Source of the DNA: Clostridiales bacterium
GTDB lineage: Bacteria; Bacillota; Clostridia; Oscillospirales; Ruminococcaceae
Length of the DNA: 64,000 nucleotides
Assembly (NCBI GenBank): GCA_019423685.1
Contig: JAHZAY010000009.1
Span: 43,219-107,218, forward strand
Reading direction: 5' to 3'
Below the pieces are notes generated by a model. It searched no databases, was not told where the DNA came from, and saw only the letters and a list, made by a program, of their open reading frames with translations. The translations under genes were made by a program, and so were the position numbers. Of the stretch, positions 53,010 through 62,245 are shown in pieces (position 1 is the stretch's first letter; each line of letters begins with the position of its first letter).

Positions 53010-54251
53010 TTATTCGTAGATTGGATATTTGTTGCACAGCTCGGTGACACCGGCACGAATCTCGTCGGCCTTGGCATCGAAATCGGTTGCAGCCAATTTG
53101 ATGAAGTGTGCAACTTTGACCATGTCGTCCTCCTTGAAGCCACGGGTGGTGACTGCCGGAGTGCCGACGCGCAGACCGCTGGTAACAAATGCGCTCTGTG
53201 GGTCGTTCGGGATGGCGTTCTTGTTTGCGGTGATATAAACAGCATCCAGACGTTTTTCCAGCTCTTTGCCGGTGATGTTCATGTTCTGCAGGTCGATCAG
53301 GATCAGGTGGTTGTCGGTGCCGCCGGATACCAGACGGAAGCCTTCATCGGTCAGGGCTTTGGCAAATGCCTGAGCGTTGTTCACAATCTGCTGCTGATAT
53401 GCTTTGAATTCCGGTTTGAGGGCCTCGCCAAAGCAGACAGCTTTCGCAGCGATGATGTGCTCGAGTGGACCACCCTGGGTGCCTGGGAAGACAGCCTTGT
53501 TGATCTGTTTGGCAAGAGATTCTTTGCACAGGATCAGGCCGCCTCTTGGGCCGCGCAGTGTCTTGTGGGTGGTGGTGGTGACGACGTCGGCGTATGGAAC
53601 TGGATTCTGATGCAGTCCAGCTGCAACCAGTCCGGCAATGTGCGCCATGTCGACAAACAGATAGGCGCCAACTTCATGGGCAATCTCAGCGAATTTATCA
53701 AAGCGGATCTCGCGCGGATAAGCGGAAGCGCCGGCAACGATCATCTTCGGTTTGTGTTCCAGTGCCAGTTCGCGAACCTTGTCATAGTTGATGCGCTCGG
53801 AGTCGTCCAGGCTGTATGGAATGAAGTTGTAGTAGGTACCGGAGATGTTGACCGGGCTGCCGTGGGTCAGATGGCCGCCGTGTGCGAGGTTTAAGCCCAG
53901 AACGGTGTCGCCCGGTTTGAGCAGAGCAAAGTAAACAGCGATGTTTGCGCTTGCGCCGGAGTGTGGCTGAACGCAGGCGTGCTCGGCGCCGAACAGCTTC
54001 TTGGCACGCTCAATGGCGATGTTTTCTACAACGTCTACGCACTCGCAGCCGCCGTAGTAGCGCTTGCCAGGGAAGCCCTCAGCGTATTTGTTGGTCAGTA
54101 CAGTGCCCATCGCCAACATAACAGCTTCAGAGACGATGTTCTCAGAAGCGATCAGCTCGATGTTGCGTTTCTGGCGGGCATATTCCGCCTCAATCGCCTT
54201 GCCGACCTCGGGATCATGCTCGGTGATAAAATTCATGACTTCTTTGACCAT
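53010..54251 (-). CDS. glyA: serine hydroxymethyltransferase
   Basis: A 413-residue PLP enzyme interconverting serine plus THF with glycine plus methylene-THF. The PLP lysine is K230 in TTTTHKTLRGPRGG; IELIASENIVSEAV and FVDMAHIAGLVAAG are conserved. It lies 87 bases after lpdA on the same strand with an AAGGAGGG site and no clear terminator between, so it may be the last gene of the glycine cleavage operon. Together they can turn two glycines into a serine. Confidence 0.96.
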   Translation of the reverse strand: MVKEVMNFITEHDPEVGKAIEAEYARQKRNIELIASENIVSEAVMLAMGTVLTNKYAEGFPGKRYYGGCECVDVVENIAIERAKKLFGAEHACVQPHSGASANIAVYFALLKPGDTVLGLNLAHGGHLTHGSPVNISGTYYNFIPYSLDDSERINYDKVRELALEHKPKMIVAGASAYPREIRFDKFAEIAHEVGAYLFVDMAHIAGLVAAGLHQNPVPYADVVTTTTHKTLRGPRGGLILCKESLAKQINKAVFPGTQGGPLEHIIAAKAVCFGEALKPEFKAYQQQIVNNAQAFAKALTDEGFRLVSGGTDNHLILIDLQNMNITGKELEKRLDAVYITANKNAIPNDPQSAFVTSGLRVGTPAVTTRGFKEDDMVKVAHFIKLAATDFDAKADEIRAGVTELCNKYPIYE

Positions 54252-54337
54252 GTAAAAGCCCTCCTTAGAAAAAATAGTTCAGGAAAGAGAAGGTAATCTT
54301 TAATGGTGCCTTTTGGGTAAGGCAGAGCGGACAAAAT

Positions 54338-55750
54338 TTACCGCTTTTTGGGAGCAAGGTGGATTGCCATGCCGTGTACATCCTCCACTGCTTCGGTTAC
54401 ACCTTCACAGAAGGTTGGATGCGGGCGGATGACGCTGGTCAACTGAGCACAGGTCAATCCGTTGACGATGGCTGTCGAGAGCTCGGACACGATGTCGGTA
54501 GCTCTTGCACACATCAGCTGGGCGCCCAGGATGACGTCGGTTTCCGCATGGGCAATGATCTTGATGAAGCCGCGCTCCTGCTCGTCGATGACCGAACGGC
54601 CGTTGCCGGTCATCAGGTATTTGCCCTTCTTGACCGGAATTCCCTGTGCTTTTGCCTCGTCCTCGGTGAGGCCGACCGAAGCGATTTCCGGATCGGTGTA
54701 GATGCAGCCCGGAACCGCGTTGAGGTTGATCTCAGGTTCCTTGCCGACAATGATCTGTACAGCATTCAGTCCCTGTGCACTTGCCATGTGTGCCAGCTGG
54801 ATCTTGGCAGTGACGTCGCCGATAGCATAGATGCCCTCTACGCTGGTGCGGAAGTGATCGTCGGTGACGATGCGGCCGCGGTCACATTCGACCGAGAAGC
54901 CCTCGCCAAACAGCCCCTCGGTGTTGGCGCGGCGGCCGATTGCGCACAGAATGCGCTGCGCCGGGATGCGGTGCGCCTGTCCCTTTTCGGTAAAGCAGCA
55001 GTACAGGTTGCCGTCCTGCTGTTCGATCTTCTCTACCATCGAACCGGTGTGGATATCTACGCCGCGTTTTTTCAGTACCATATTTAAGCTCTGGGAGATT
55101 TCGCGGTCCATGGTCGGCAGGATGCGCTCCATTGCCTCCACGATGGTGACCTTGCAGCCCAGGGCAGAAAAAACGCTGGCAAACTCCACGCCGATGACGC
55201 CGCCGCCGATGATCAAAATCTCTTTGGCAAGGCCGTCGGATTTAGCCAGTTCCGGATTGTCGAGCAGCTCATCGCTGGTGATGACACCCGGCAGGTCAAG
55301 GCCGGGGATGCGCGGGCGAGCCGGAACGGAACCGGTGGCAATCAAAATGTTGTCCGCATGAAGGATTTCTTCCCCTTGGCCTAATTGTACCTCATTTTTA
55401 CCTAAAATGGAAGCGGATTTATTGAAAAAATCTATCTTATTTGCCTTAATCAGTTGTTCAATGCCACTGCGCAGCTTGGTGACGACCTCATTTTTGCGGT
55501 CGTTGATCTTGCCCCAATCAAAGGTGGTGTTTTCGGTGTGCAGGCCGAAAAGATCAAAACGGGAGGCATCTCTGTAAAGCTGGGCGGAGTGGAGCATCGC
55601 TTTGGTCGGGATGCAGCCGCGGTTTAAGCAGGTGCCGCCGATTTCACGGCGATCAATCAGGGCTGTGTGCAGCCCGAGCTGTGCGGCACGAATGGCAGCC
55701 TCATAACCGCCAGGGCCGGCACCAATTACGATCAATTGGTATTCGTTCAT
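54338..55750 (-). CDS. lpdA: dihydrolipoyl dehydrogenase (glycine cleavage L-protein)
   Basis: A 470-residue FAD disulfide oxidoreductase that reoxidises the lipoyl arm of GcvH with NAD+. The FAD motif GAGPGGYEA is at 10-18 and the redox-active C41 and C46 are in GGTCLNRGCIPTK; GGGVIGVEFA binds NAD, and HPTFCEGVTEAVED near the C-terminus supplies the His-Glu pair. Its place after lplA in the gcv operon argues for service to glycine cleavage rather than a 2-oxoacid dehydrogenase. Confidence 0.95.
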   Translation of the reverse strand: MNEYQLIVIGAGPGGYEAAIRAAQLGLHTALIDRREIGGTCLNRGCIPTKAMLHSAQLYRDASRFDLFGLHTENTTFDWGKINDRKNEVVTKLRSGIEQLIKANKIDFFNKSASILGKNEVQLGQGEEILHADNILIATGSVPARPRIPGLDLPGVITSDELLDNPELAKSDGLAKEILIIGGGVIGVEFASVFSALGCKVTIVEAMERILPTMDREISQSLNMVLKKRGVDIHTGSMVEKIEQQDGNLYCCFTEKGQAHRIPAQRILCAIGRRANTEGLFGEGFSVECDRGRIVTDDHFRTSVEGIYAIGDVTAKIQLAHMASAQGLNAVQIIVGKEPEINLNAVPGCIYTDPEIASVGLTEDEAKAQGIPVKKGKYLMTGNGRSVIDEQERGFIKIIAHAETDVILGAQLMCARATDIVSELSTAIVNGLTCAQLTSVIRPHPTFCEGVTEAVEDVHGMAIHLAPKKR

Positions 55751-55785
55751 ATTTGTTTCCCCTTCTATGTCATTATCACATCGGT

Positions 55786-56778
55786 TTATGCCTGCTGCTG
55801 CGCTAAAGACACAATGTCTGCGGCCATCTGCCGCTGTTGTTCATCTTCGCACAGAGGATAGAGCTTTGCGCCCAATACCTGCGGTTCAAAGCGCAGCCCA
55901 ATCAGTTGCTTGTCGATTTTCTCGATCAGCTGTGTGTCCAGCGCGTCGGAGTAGAGGGCAGCGTCCTGAATGACGCCCTGGTCAACCTGCAATTGCAACT
56001 GTGCCTCCCCCCAGGAAAAGCGTTCCTGCCGTTCCCAGGTAAAGGGGATCTTGCGCCCAAATCGCCACTCCCAAGAGGAATAGCGGCTGTACAGGGCCAT
56101 GATCCGCTTGTGGTCGAGATCCTTGTCCTCCAACATCGAAACGGGGAGGTGATAGGTGGCGCTAAAAGCGTCAATGAGCGTCGTACGCATCCTGTCCACT
56201 GTCAGATCCGCAACAAAATCGCACAGATTGCACACCCGCGAGGAGACCGAAGCGACCCCTTTGGAGCGCAGTTTCTTTTCCGAGACGCTCAGGTAGCGGG
56301 CCACCTTTTCGGTGTCCACCCGCAGCATCAGGGTGCCGTGATGGTAGGAGTTGTCGCCCTTTTTGCAGAAGGCGTTGCCGGAAAACTTTTTGCCGTCGAC
56401 CGTCACATCGTTGCGTCCGCTCTTCTGGGCGTCGATTCCCAGCGAGCGCACCGCCTCCAAAATGACAGACATTTGACGGGAAAGGTCATAGTCGGCGGTC
56501 GGCACCAAAAAGGTAAAGTTTAAATTTCCCAAATCATGAAAAACAGCGCCCCCGCCCGAGAGACGGCGGGCTAAAAACCCGCCGTCTTCCTCGAGCTGCT
56601 GGCACCGGCATTCTTTCCAGGCGTTCTGGTTTTTGCCGATGACAACGGTGCGCTCATTTTGCCAAAGATACAAGATCATTTGGCCCGGTTTTACCCTTTC
56701 CAGCAGGTATTCCTCAATGGCCAGATTCAGGTAAGGGTTAAAGGAAGTGCCGATGAAACAGGAAAGCGATTGGATCAT
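55786..56778 (-). CDS. lplA: lipoate-protein ligase A
   Basis: A 330-residue ligase that activates lipoate with ATP and attaches it to GcvH. The motif RRLSGGGAVFHDLGNLNFTF and KFSGNAF with the catalytic Lys in the region VTVDGKKFSGNAF are typical; the C-terminal accessory domain is present, as in LplA. No lipA or lipB is seen, suggesting use of scavenged lipoate. It sits between gcvPB and lpdA. Confidence 0.93.
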   Translation of the reverse strand: MIQSLSCFIGTSFNPYLNLAIEEYLLERVKPGQMILYLWQNERTVVIGKNQNAWKECRCQQLEEDGGFLARRLSGGGAVFHDLGNLNFTFLVPTADYDLSRQMSVILEAVRSLGIDAQKSGRNDVTVDGKKFSGNAFCKKGDNSYHHGTLMLRVDTEKVARYLSVSEKKLRSKGVASVSSRVCNLCDFVADLTVDRMRTTLIDAFSATYHLPVSMLEDKDLDHKRIMALYSRYSSWEWRFGRKIPFTWERQERFSWGEAQLQLQVDQGVIQDAALYSDALDTQLIEKIDKQLIGLRFEPQVLGAKLYPLCEDEQQRQMAADIVSLAQQQA

Positions 56779-56817
56779 GGGGAATACCTCCGGGAAGAGA
56801 ATTACTTTTTATAGAGA

Positions 56818-58251
56818 TTAGAACTCGTAGCGCAGGCGAGGATTTCTCGCAGCGCCAACCTCGTCCAGACGGCGAACCGGAGTGTGCAGGGGGAGTTCAT
56901 GCATCTGTTCCGGGTTCTCCTGGGCGTCTTTGTAGATCTGACGGAATACCTCGATGGCGTGATCAAGCACTTCACGCGGCTCGGTTTCGGTCGGTTCTAC
57001 CATCAATGCTTCCTCTACAATCAGAGGGAAGTACATTGTTGGTGGATGGATGCCGTTGTCCAAAAGTGCTTTGGCAACGTCCATCGCAGAGACACCTTTT
57101 TCTTTCTTGAGGTTTTCCAGCGTCATAACAAATTCGTGCATGCAGCCGGTATCGAAGGCGATGTCGTAGATGTCCTTGAGGTGGTTCATCATGTAGTTGC
57201 AGTTGAGTACTGCGTTCTGAGCAGCTTCTGGAACACCTTCCTTGCCCAATGTGAGCAGGTAGCACAGTGCGCGGACGACAATCAGGAAGTTGCCGTAGAA
57301 GGACTTGACTGCGCCGATCGACTGCGGGTTGTCATGCTGCAGATGGTAACCACTTGCGTCCTCGGTGAGGGTTGGAACCGGCAGGAAAGGTTTGAGGAAA
57401 TCTTTGCAGCCGACTGCACCGGAACCAGGACCGCCGCCTCCGTGCGGGGTGGAGAAGGTCTTGTGCAGGTTCAGATGAACAACATCAAAACCGGTATCGC
57501 CTGGACGAACGATGCCCATGATGGCGTTTAAGTTTGCGCCGTCGTAGTAGCAAAGGCCGCCAGCCTTGTGGACGATCTCGGTGATCTCAGCGATGTTCGG
57601 GTCAAACAGACCAACGGTATTTGGGTTGGTGAGCATCAGACCAGCAGTGTGTTCGTCAGCAGTTTTGCGCAAGGCCTCGATGTCGACGCATCCGTTGGGG
57701 AGAGATGGGATGCTGACAACGTGGAAACCAGCCATCGAAGCGGAAGCTGGGTTGGTGCCGTGTGCAGAGTCTGGAACCAGAATGTTGGTGCGGCCCTCGT
57801 GACCGTTTACTTCGTGGTATTTTTTAATGAGCATCAGGCCGGTCAATTCGCCGTGTGCACCGGCAGCCGGCTGGAAGGTCATATCCTGCATACCGGTGAT
57901 TTCACACAGGTATTTGGATGCCAGATCCAAAACCTTCAGGCAGCCCTGAACGGTTTCTTCCGGCTGCAGCGGATGGATGCCGCTGAAACCTGGAAGGGAA
58001 GCGATCTGGTCGTTGATTTTCGGGTTGTATTTCATGGTGCAGGAGCCCAACGGATAGAAGCCGTCGTTGACGCCGTAGGTCTGTTTTGCAAGCTCGGTGT
58101 AGTGGCGGCTGATCTCAGTCTCGCTCATCTGCGGCAGGTGTGGAGCCTGCTGACGGCAAAGGGAAGCGTCAGGCAGATCTACCGATACGTCGCAGGCGGG
58201 CAGGACGGTGCATTTTCTGCCGGGGTGGCTGCGTTCAAATAACAGTTTCAT
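56818..58251 (-). CDS. gcvPB: glycine dehydrogenase (decarboxylating) subunit 2
   Basis: A 477-residue PLP-binding half of the split P-protein. The PLP lysine is K264 in LNLHKTFSTPHGGGGPG; GFYPLGSCTMKYNPK near 65 is another hallmark. With GcvPA it decarboxylates glycine and loads aminomethyl on GcvH. Its ATG follows the gcvPA stop with no gap, so translation is coupled. The two-gene form is usual in Firmicutes. Confidence 0.96.
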   Translation of the reverse strand: MKLLFERSHPGRKCTVLPACDVSVDLPDASLCRQQAPHLPQMSETEISRHYTELAKQTYGVNDGFYPLGSCTMKYNPKINDQIASLPGFSGIHPLQPEETVQGCLKVLDLASKYLCEITGMQDMTFQPAAGAHGELTGLMLIKKYHEVNGHEGRTNILVPDSAHGTNPASASMAGFHVVSIPSLPNGCVDIEALRKTADEHTAGLMLTNPNTVGLFDPNIAEITEIVHKAGGLCYYDGANLNAIMGIVRPGDTGFDVVHLNLHKTFSTPHGGGGPGSGAVGCKDFLKPFLPVPTLTEDASGYHLQHDNPQSIGAVKSFYGNFLIVVRALCYLLTLGKEGVPEAAQNAVLNCNYMMNHLKDIYDIAFDTGCMHEFVMTLENLKKEKGVSAMDVAKALLDNGIHPPTMYFPLIVEEALMVEPTETEPREVLDHAIEVFRQIYKDAQENPEQMHELPLHTPVRRLDEVGAARNPRLRYEF

Positions 58252-59571
58252 TTACAGCAGCTCCTTTCTGATGATCCCGACCATGCGGTCGATGTCCTCT
58301 TTGGTGTTCTTCTCGGTGGCGCACCAGAGGATGCCGCCATCCGCGAGCGGCAGGCCGCCGAGGACGCCTTCCTGTTCGAGTTTGAGCAGAATGCGTTTGC
58401 TGTCAGCCTGATCGGTGACAAACTCGTGGAAGAATGGGCCGTTGTAGCGCAGGGTGATTCCCGGAATGGAAGTCAGCTGCTGCATGAGGTAATGTGCCTT
58501 CTGATAGCACAGCGAAGCGACCTGTTTTAATCCGTCCGGACCGACAGCAGCCAGATAAACGGCAGCAGTCATAGCGCACAGTGCCTGGTTGGAGCAGATG
58601 TTGCTGGAAGCTTTTTCGCGGCGGATGTGCTGCTCTCTGGCCTGCAGAGTCAGAACAAAGGCGCGTTTGCCGTCGACGTCGGTGGTTTCGCCGACGATTC
58701 TACCCGGCAGTTTGCGCATCATTGCCTTGGTGGTAGCCATGAAGCCGAGGTATGGTCCGCCAAAGGACAGCGGCATACCGAGAGGCTGGCCCTCGCCGAC
58801 GGCGATGTCTGCACCCAGCTCCGCCGGGGTTTTGAGCAGACCCAGCGCAATTGGGTTGCAGCCCATGATGAGCTTAGCACCCACCGAATGAAGTGTCTCA
58901 GCTGCCTTTTCTACGTCCTCGATCTGGCCGAAGAAGTTCGGGCTCTGGACATACAGGCAAGCGGTGGTCTTCTTATCTAATTGTGGAACGATCGAATCGA
59001 TATCGGTTTTACCATCTTTCACCGGTACCAGGACAAAGGTATGTCCTGCAGCCCAGCAGTAGGTCTTGACAACCTTGATGGTATCTGGATGTGCCGCTGC
59101 GGAGCAGAATACGACGTTGCGGCTGCGCTCACAGCACATGTTGACCGCTTCTGCGGCGGCGGTGGAACCGTCGTAAACCGAGGCGTTGGAGATATCCATG
59201 CCGGTCAGTTCGCAGATCATGGTCTGATATTCAAAGATGGATTGCAGCACGCCCTGGCTGATTTCAGCCTGATAGGGGGTGTATGCGGTGACAAATTCTT
59301 CTTTGCCGGTTACGCTCTTGACGATAGCCGGGATGTAATGGTCATAGGCGCCAGCTCCGCGGAAGATCGAATCAAAGACGATGTTTTCCGCAGCGATGTG
59401 GCTCATCTCGCGGGAAACTTCCAGCTCCGATTTGCCGGAAGGAAGGTTCAATTCCCCTTTGAGCTTGAGCTCGTCAGGAATGTGGGAGAAAAGCTGGTCG
59501 ATGGAGGAAAGACCAATCGACTCAAGCATTTCCTGCCGCTCCTGCGCGGTGGAAGGAACGTAAGATCCCAT
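58252..59571 (-). CDS. gcvPA: glycine dehydrogenase (decarboxylating) subunit 1
   Basis: A 439-residue N-terminal half of the split P-protein. It begins YVPSTAQERQEMLESIG and carries FLGAGAYDHYIP-like FRGAGAYDHYIPA, TAYTPYQAEISQG and YQTMICELTGMDISNASVYDG, all family hallmarks. It has no PLP lysine of its own; the active site forms with GcvPB. It starts 4 bases after the gcvH stop. Confidence 0.96.
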   Translation of the reverse strand: MGSYVPSTAQERQEMLESIGLSSIDQLFSHIPDELKLKGELNLPSGKSELEVSREMSHIAAENIVFDSIFRGAGAYDHYIPAIVKSVTGKEEFVTAYTPYQAEISQGVLQSIFEYQTMICELTGMDISNASVYDGSTAAAEAVNMCCERSRNVVFCSAAAHPDTIKVVKTYCWAAGHTFVLVPVKDGKTDIDSIVPQLDKKTTACLYVQSPNFFGQIEDVEKAAETLHSVGAKLIMGCNPIALGLLKTPAELGADIAVGEGQPLGMPLSFGGPYLGFMATTKAMMRKLPGRIVGETTDVDGKRAFVLTLQAREQHIRREKASSNICSNQALCAMTAAVYLAAVGPDGLKQVASLCYQKAHYLMQQLTSIPGITLRYNGPFFHEFVTDQADSKRILLKLEQEGVLGGLPLADGGILWCATEKNTKEDIDRMVGIIRKELL

Positions 59572-59574
59572 AGT

Positions 59575-59955
59575 TTAGGCCTCCTTGCTCAGCATGTCTT
59601 CATATTCAGCAACACTCAACAGGTCCTCTTTGTCAGAAACTTCGTTTACCTGAACCATCCAAGCGCCGTAAGCGTCCTGGTTGATCATTTCCGGATGGTC
59701 AAGCAGCTCTTCGTTGATGGCGCAAACAGTGCCGGAGAATGGGCTGTATACATCGGAAACAGCCTTAACAGACTCTACATCGGCGAATGCGGAGCCGACC
59801 TCAACCGAGTCGCCCTCCTGCGGCAGATTAACGAATACCAGATCGCCCAACTGGTCCTGTGCATAATCGGTCAGGCCTACACGGTAGCTGCCGTCGCCCA
59901 TTTCCTGTACCCACTCGTGAGATTTTGTGTAAAGAAGATTGCTTGGATTTGCCAT
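59575..59955 (-). CDS. gcvH: glycine cleavage system H protein
   Basis: A 126-residue lipoyl carrier. The lipoylated lysine is K64 in DVESVKAVSDVYSP, and YTKSHEWV near the N-terminus is typical. It shuttles the aminomethyl group from P-protein to T-protein and electrons to L-protein. A ribosome site AAGGAGGA precedes the ATG; it lies 62 bases after gcvT. Confidence 0.97.
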   Translation of the reverse strand: MANPSNLLYTKSHEWVQEMGDGSYRVGLTDYAQDQLGDLVFVNLPQEGDSVEVGSAFADVESVKAVSDVYSPFSGTVCAINEELLDHPEMINQDAYGAWMVQVNEVSDKEDLLSVAEYEDMLSKEA

Positions 59956-60017
59956 GATAAAGTCCTCCTTAATAGTATCAGTTAATAATGTTTAGACAAA
60001 AAACGGTGTAGTGGCCG

Positions 60018-61103
60018 TTATGCTCTCTTGTAGAACTGGGATTTTACAACCTCTGCGGTGACACGTTTGCCGCGGATCTCGACCTCAACCTGAGCACCCA
60101 GCGGGGCTGGTTCCTTCTCCACAATCGCCATTGCATAGGCGCCGCCCAGGAATGGGCAGTGTGTGCCGGAGGTGGTGTGGCCGATCAGGCGGTCGCCGAC
60201 ATATACCGGGCAGTTTTCACGGGCAATTCCGCGTCCGGTAATCTTCAGGCCGCAGCGTTTGATGGTTGGAGTTCCCATTTCCTCCATCGCTTTCTTGCCG
60301 ATGAAGTCCGGTTTATCCATCTTGACAAAGATGCCAAGGCCGGTCTGTTTCGGGGTGATCTCATCGTTCATCTCGTGGCCGTACAGCGGCATGCCAGCTT
60401 CCAGACGCAGTGTGTCGCGTGCACCCAGACCGCATGGAATCAGGCCGTTTTCTTTGCCAGCTTCCAGCAGGGCGTTCCACAGTTTAACCGCATCGGAAGC
60501 GCTGCAGTACAGCTCGAAACCGTCCTCACCGGTGTAGCCAGTGCGGGAAACCAGGCAGTTGCATCCGGCGACATCTACATCTTTGGTGAAGGTGTAGTAT
60601 TTGGCAGGCTGTTTTTCAACCGGGCAAAGTTTGGTGAGGATTGCCTCAGCCTGTGGACCCTGCAGGGCGATCTGAGCGATCTTTTCGGAGATGTCCTCAA
60701 ACTGGACGTCGCCGGTCAGATGGGAAGCAACCCACTTGGCGTCCTTTTCGTGGTTGGCTGCGTTGACAACCAGCATGTAGCAGTCTGCGCTGAAACGGTA
60801 TGCGACCAGATCGTCTACAACGCCGCCCTTTTCGTTGCACATTGGGCTGTAGCGGACCTGACCATCTACCATGTCGGTAAAGTCGTTGGTCAAAAGCATC
60901 TGGACATTTTTGAGTGCGTCTGGACCTTTGAGGATGAGCTCTGCCATGTGGGAAACATCAAACAGGCCAGCCTGTTTGCGAACCGCCATGTGCTCGGCGA
61001 TTACGCCGGTGGGATACTGTACCGGCAGGATGTATCCGCCAAATGGCACCATCTTGCCGCCCAAAGCGACGTGACAATCATATAAAGGGGTTTTCAGTTC
61101 CAT
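60018..61103 (-). CDS. gcvT: glycine cleavage system T protein (aminomethyltransferase)
   Basis: A 361-residue THF-dependent aminomethyltransferase that releases ammonia and makes methylene-THF. Landmarks include DVSHMAELILKGPDA, RTGYTGEDGFE and GLGARDTLRLEAGMPLYGHE. First gene of the operon, directly after the glycine riboswitch and its terminator, so it is expected to be induced by glycine. Ribosome site AAGGAGTG. Confidence 0.96.
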   Translation of the reverse strand: MELKTPLYDCHVALGGKMVPFGGYILPVQYPTGVIAEHMAVRKQAGLFDVSHMAELILKGPDALKNVQMLLTNDFTDMVDGQVRYSPMCNEKGGVVDDLVAYRFSADCYMLVVNAANHEKDAKWVASHLTGDVQFEDISEKIAQIALQGPQAEAILTKLCPVEKQPAKYYTFTKDVDVAGCNCLVSRTGYTGEDGFELYCSASDAVKLWNALLEAGKENGLIPCGLGARDTLRLEAGMPLYGHEMNDEITPKQTGLGIFVKMDKPDFIGKKAMEEMGTPTIKRCGLKITGRGIARENCPVYVGDRLIGHTTSGTHCPFLGGAYAMAIVEKEPAPLGAQVEVEIRGKRVTAEVVKSQFYKRA

Positions 61104-61136
61104 CTAAATACACTCCTTTTTAAATTTAAAGGTAAG

Positions 61137-61178
61137 AAAAAAGCAGAGGCGCAGAAAGTTGCTTTCCAACGCCTCTGC
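61137..61178 (-). terminator. riboswitch-controlled terminator before gcvT
   Basis: On the minus strand GCAGAGGCG (61178-61170) pairs with CGCCTCTGC (61151-61143), followed by T6. Its 5' arm overlaps the 3' arm of the second aptamer's P1 stem. Confidence 0.85.
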
Positions 61179-61360
61179 GTACATGACCGGATAAGATTCC
61201 CCCACCACTTGGCGGAGTTGCCTGCTCGGTGCCGCACAGGGCGGCTTCACAGAGTATCGTCCAAAACCGGTTCTTTTGCCAGAGAGATTTTGCGTTGTTT
61301 CCCCGTAGGCGCCGCAGCAGATTGGCTGTGGTCTCTCCCGGTTTCTTCACCCGATGTTCT
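61137..61360 (-). promoter_or_regulatory. glycine riboswitch controlling the gcv operon
   Basis: The first aptamer has the conserved core: GGGAGAGACC (61339-61330), GGCGCCTACGGGGAAAC and CTCTCTGGCAAAA (61286-61274). A second, degenerate aptamer follows: CTCTGTGAAG, GCACCGAGCAGGCAAC and GAATCTTATCCGG. Its P1 (ACAGAG at 61249-61254 with CTCTGC at 61173-61178, plus-strand bases) excludes the terminator stem, which predicts a switch turned on by glycine. Confidence 0.9.
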
Positions 61361-61368
61361 ATAATTTG

Positions 61369-61397
61369 ATTATACGCACAGAAAAAAGGTTTGTCAA
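61369..61397 (-). promoter_or_regulatory. promoter of the gcv operon
   Basis: On the minus strand a fully consensus TTGACA (61397-61392) and TATAAT (61374-61369) with a 17-bp spacer, directly upstream of the riboswitch. Confidence 0.85.
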
Positions 61398-61726
61398 TCA
61401 AGTTATTTGTTTAACAATCACAAAAAACCATCGTTAAAAGAAAAACATTGCACAGTTTGCACAACATTTGATTTGCTTGTTTAAGGGAAAGAAATAAAAA
61501 TGGGGGACAAAAAGGGAAAATGGGCGGTGCTGAATTGTCGTAAAGGACAAAATTGAGGGGGAAGTTTTTGTCTTTAGAAACTTGCACTTGACACTAAATG
61601 GGGGATGTGGTATAGTTTTCCCATCCAAATATGTTGTGATGGTATGCGCCTTGTCCTGTTTCGTTAGCTGTAGAGGAAACAGTACAGGCGCTTTTGTGTT
61701 TATTATAGTAGAGAAGGAGAGAGAAT
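61398..61726 (+). other. divergent intergenic region
   Basis: About 330 bases between the gcv promoter and the flavoprotein gene. Apart from the promoter at 61588-61616 and an AT-rich stretch at 61400-61500, I see no gene or conserved structure. Confidence 0.5.
61588..61616 (+). promoter_or_regulatory. promoter of the 61727 gene
   Basis: TTGACA at 61588-61593 and TATAGT at 61611-61616, 17-bp spacer. Confidence 0.75.
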
Positions 61727-62245
61727 ATGTTTCGTCAGATGAGAAGGGGCAAACAGGCCCTGTCTAAGGCGCAGTGTGAAGAGATCTTGCAGCGCGCTAC
61801 CTGCGGCGTTTTGGCGGTTCTGGGTGATGGGGGATATCCCTATGCAGTTCCGCTGAGTTACCTGTATGCCGATGGCAAGCTGTACTTTCACTGTGCAAAA
61901 GAGGGACATAAGATGGATGCCCTTCGCTGGGAGCCAAAGGCAAGCTTTTGCGTTGTGGACCGCGACGAGGTCATACCGCAGGAGTACACCACCTATTTTC
62001 GCAGTGTGATCGTCTTTGGCAAGGTGCAGGAGGTTGTCGACGAAACAAAAAAAGGGGAGATCATCGATCGACTTGCACTGCGCTATGCACCACACGACAC
62101 CGATAAAAACCGCAGTGAGGCGATCCGTCGGGAGTGGTCGGCACTGTGTGTTCTGCAAATGACGGTGGAGCAGCTCAGCGGCAAGGAAGCCGTCGAGCTT
62201 GTTCGTCGAAGAAAGGAAGAAGAAAGGGAGGGGCAGCCATGTTGA
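61727..62245 (+). CDS. pyridoxamine 5'-phosphate oxidase-fold flavin-binding protein
   Basis: A 172-residue split-barrel protein of the PNPOx-like/NimA-related group. Visible features are CGVLAVLGDGGYPYAVPLSYLY near residues 26-47, LYFHCAKEGHKMDAL, and FRSVIVFGKV. Such proteins bind FMN or heme; many reduce nitro compounds or have no known role. It is too short and lacks the residues needed to claim PdxH activity. It overlaps the next gene by 7 bases, suggesting coupled translation. Confidence 0.82.
   Translation: MFRQMRRGKQALSKAQCEEILQRATCGVLAVLGDGGYPYAVPLSYLYADGKLYFHCAKEGHKMDALRWEPKASFCVVDRDEVIPQEYTTYFRSVIVFGKVQEVVDETKKGEIIDRLALRYAPHDTDKNRSEAIRREWSALCVLQMTVEQLSGKEAVELVRRRKEEEREGQPC

Noticed and set aside
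61727..62245. PNPOx-fold gene considered as pdxH
   Set aside because: Short, with NimA-like layout; the residues diagnostic of pyridoxine phosphate oxidase are not evident.
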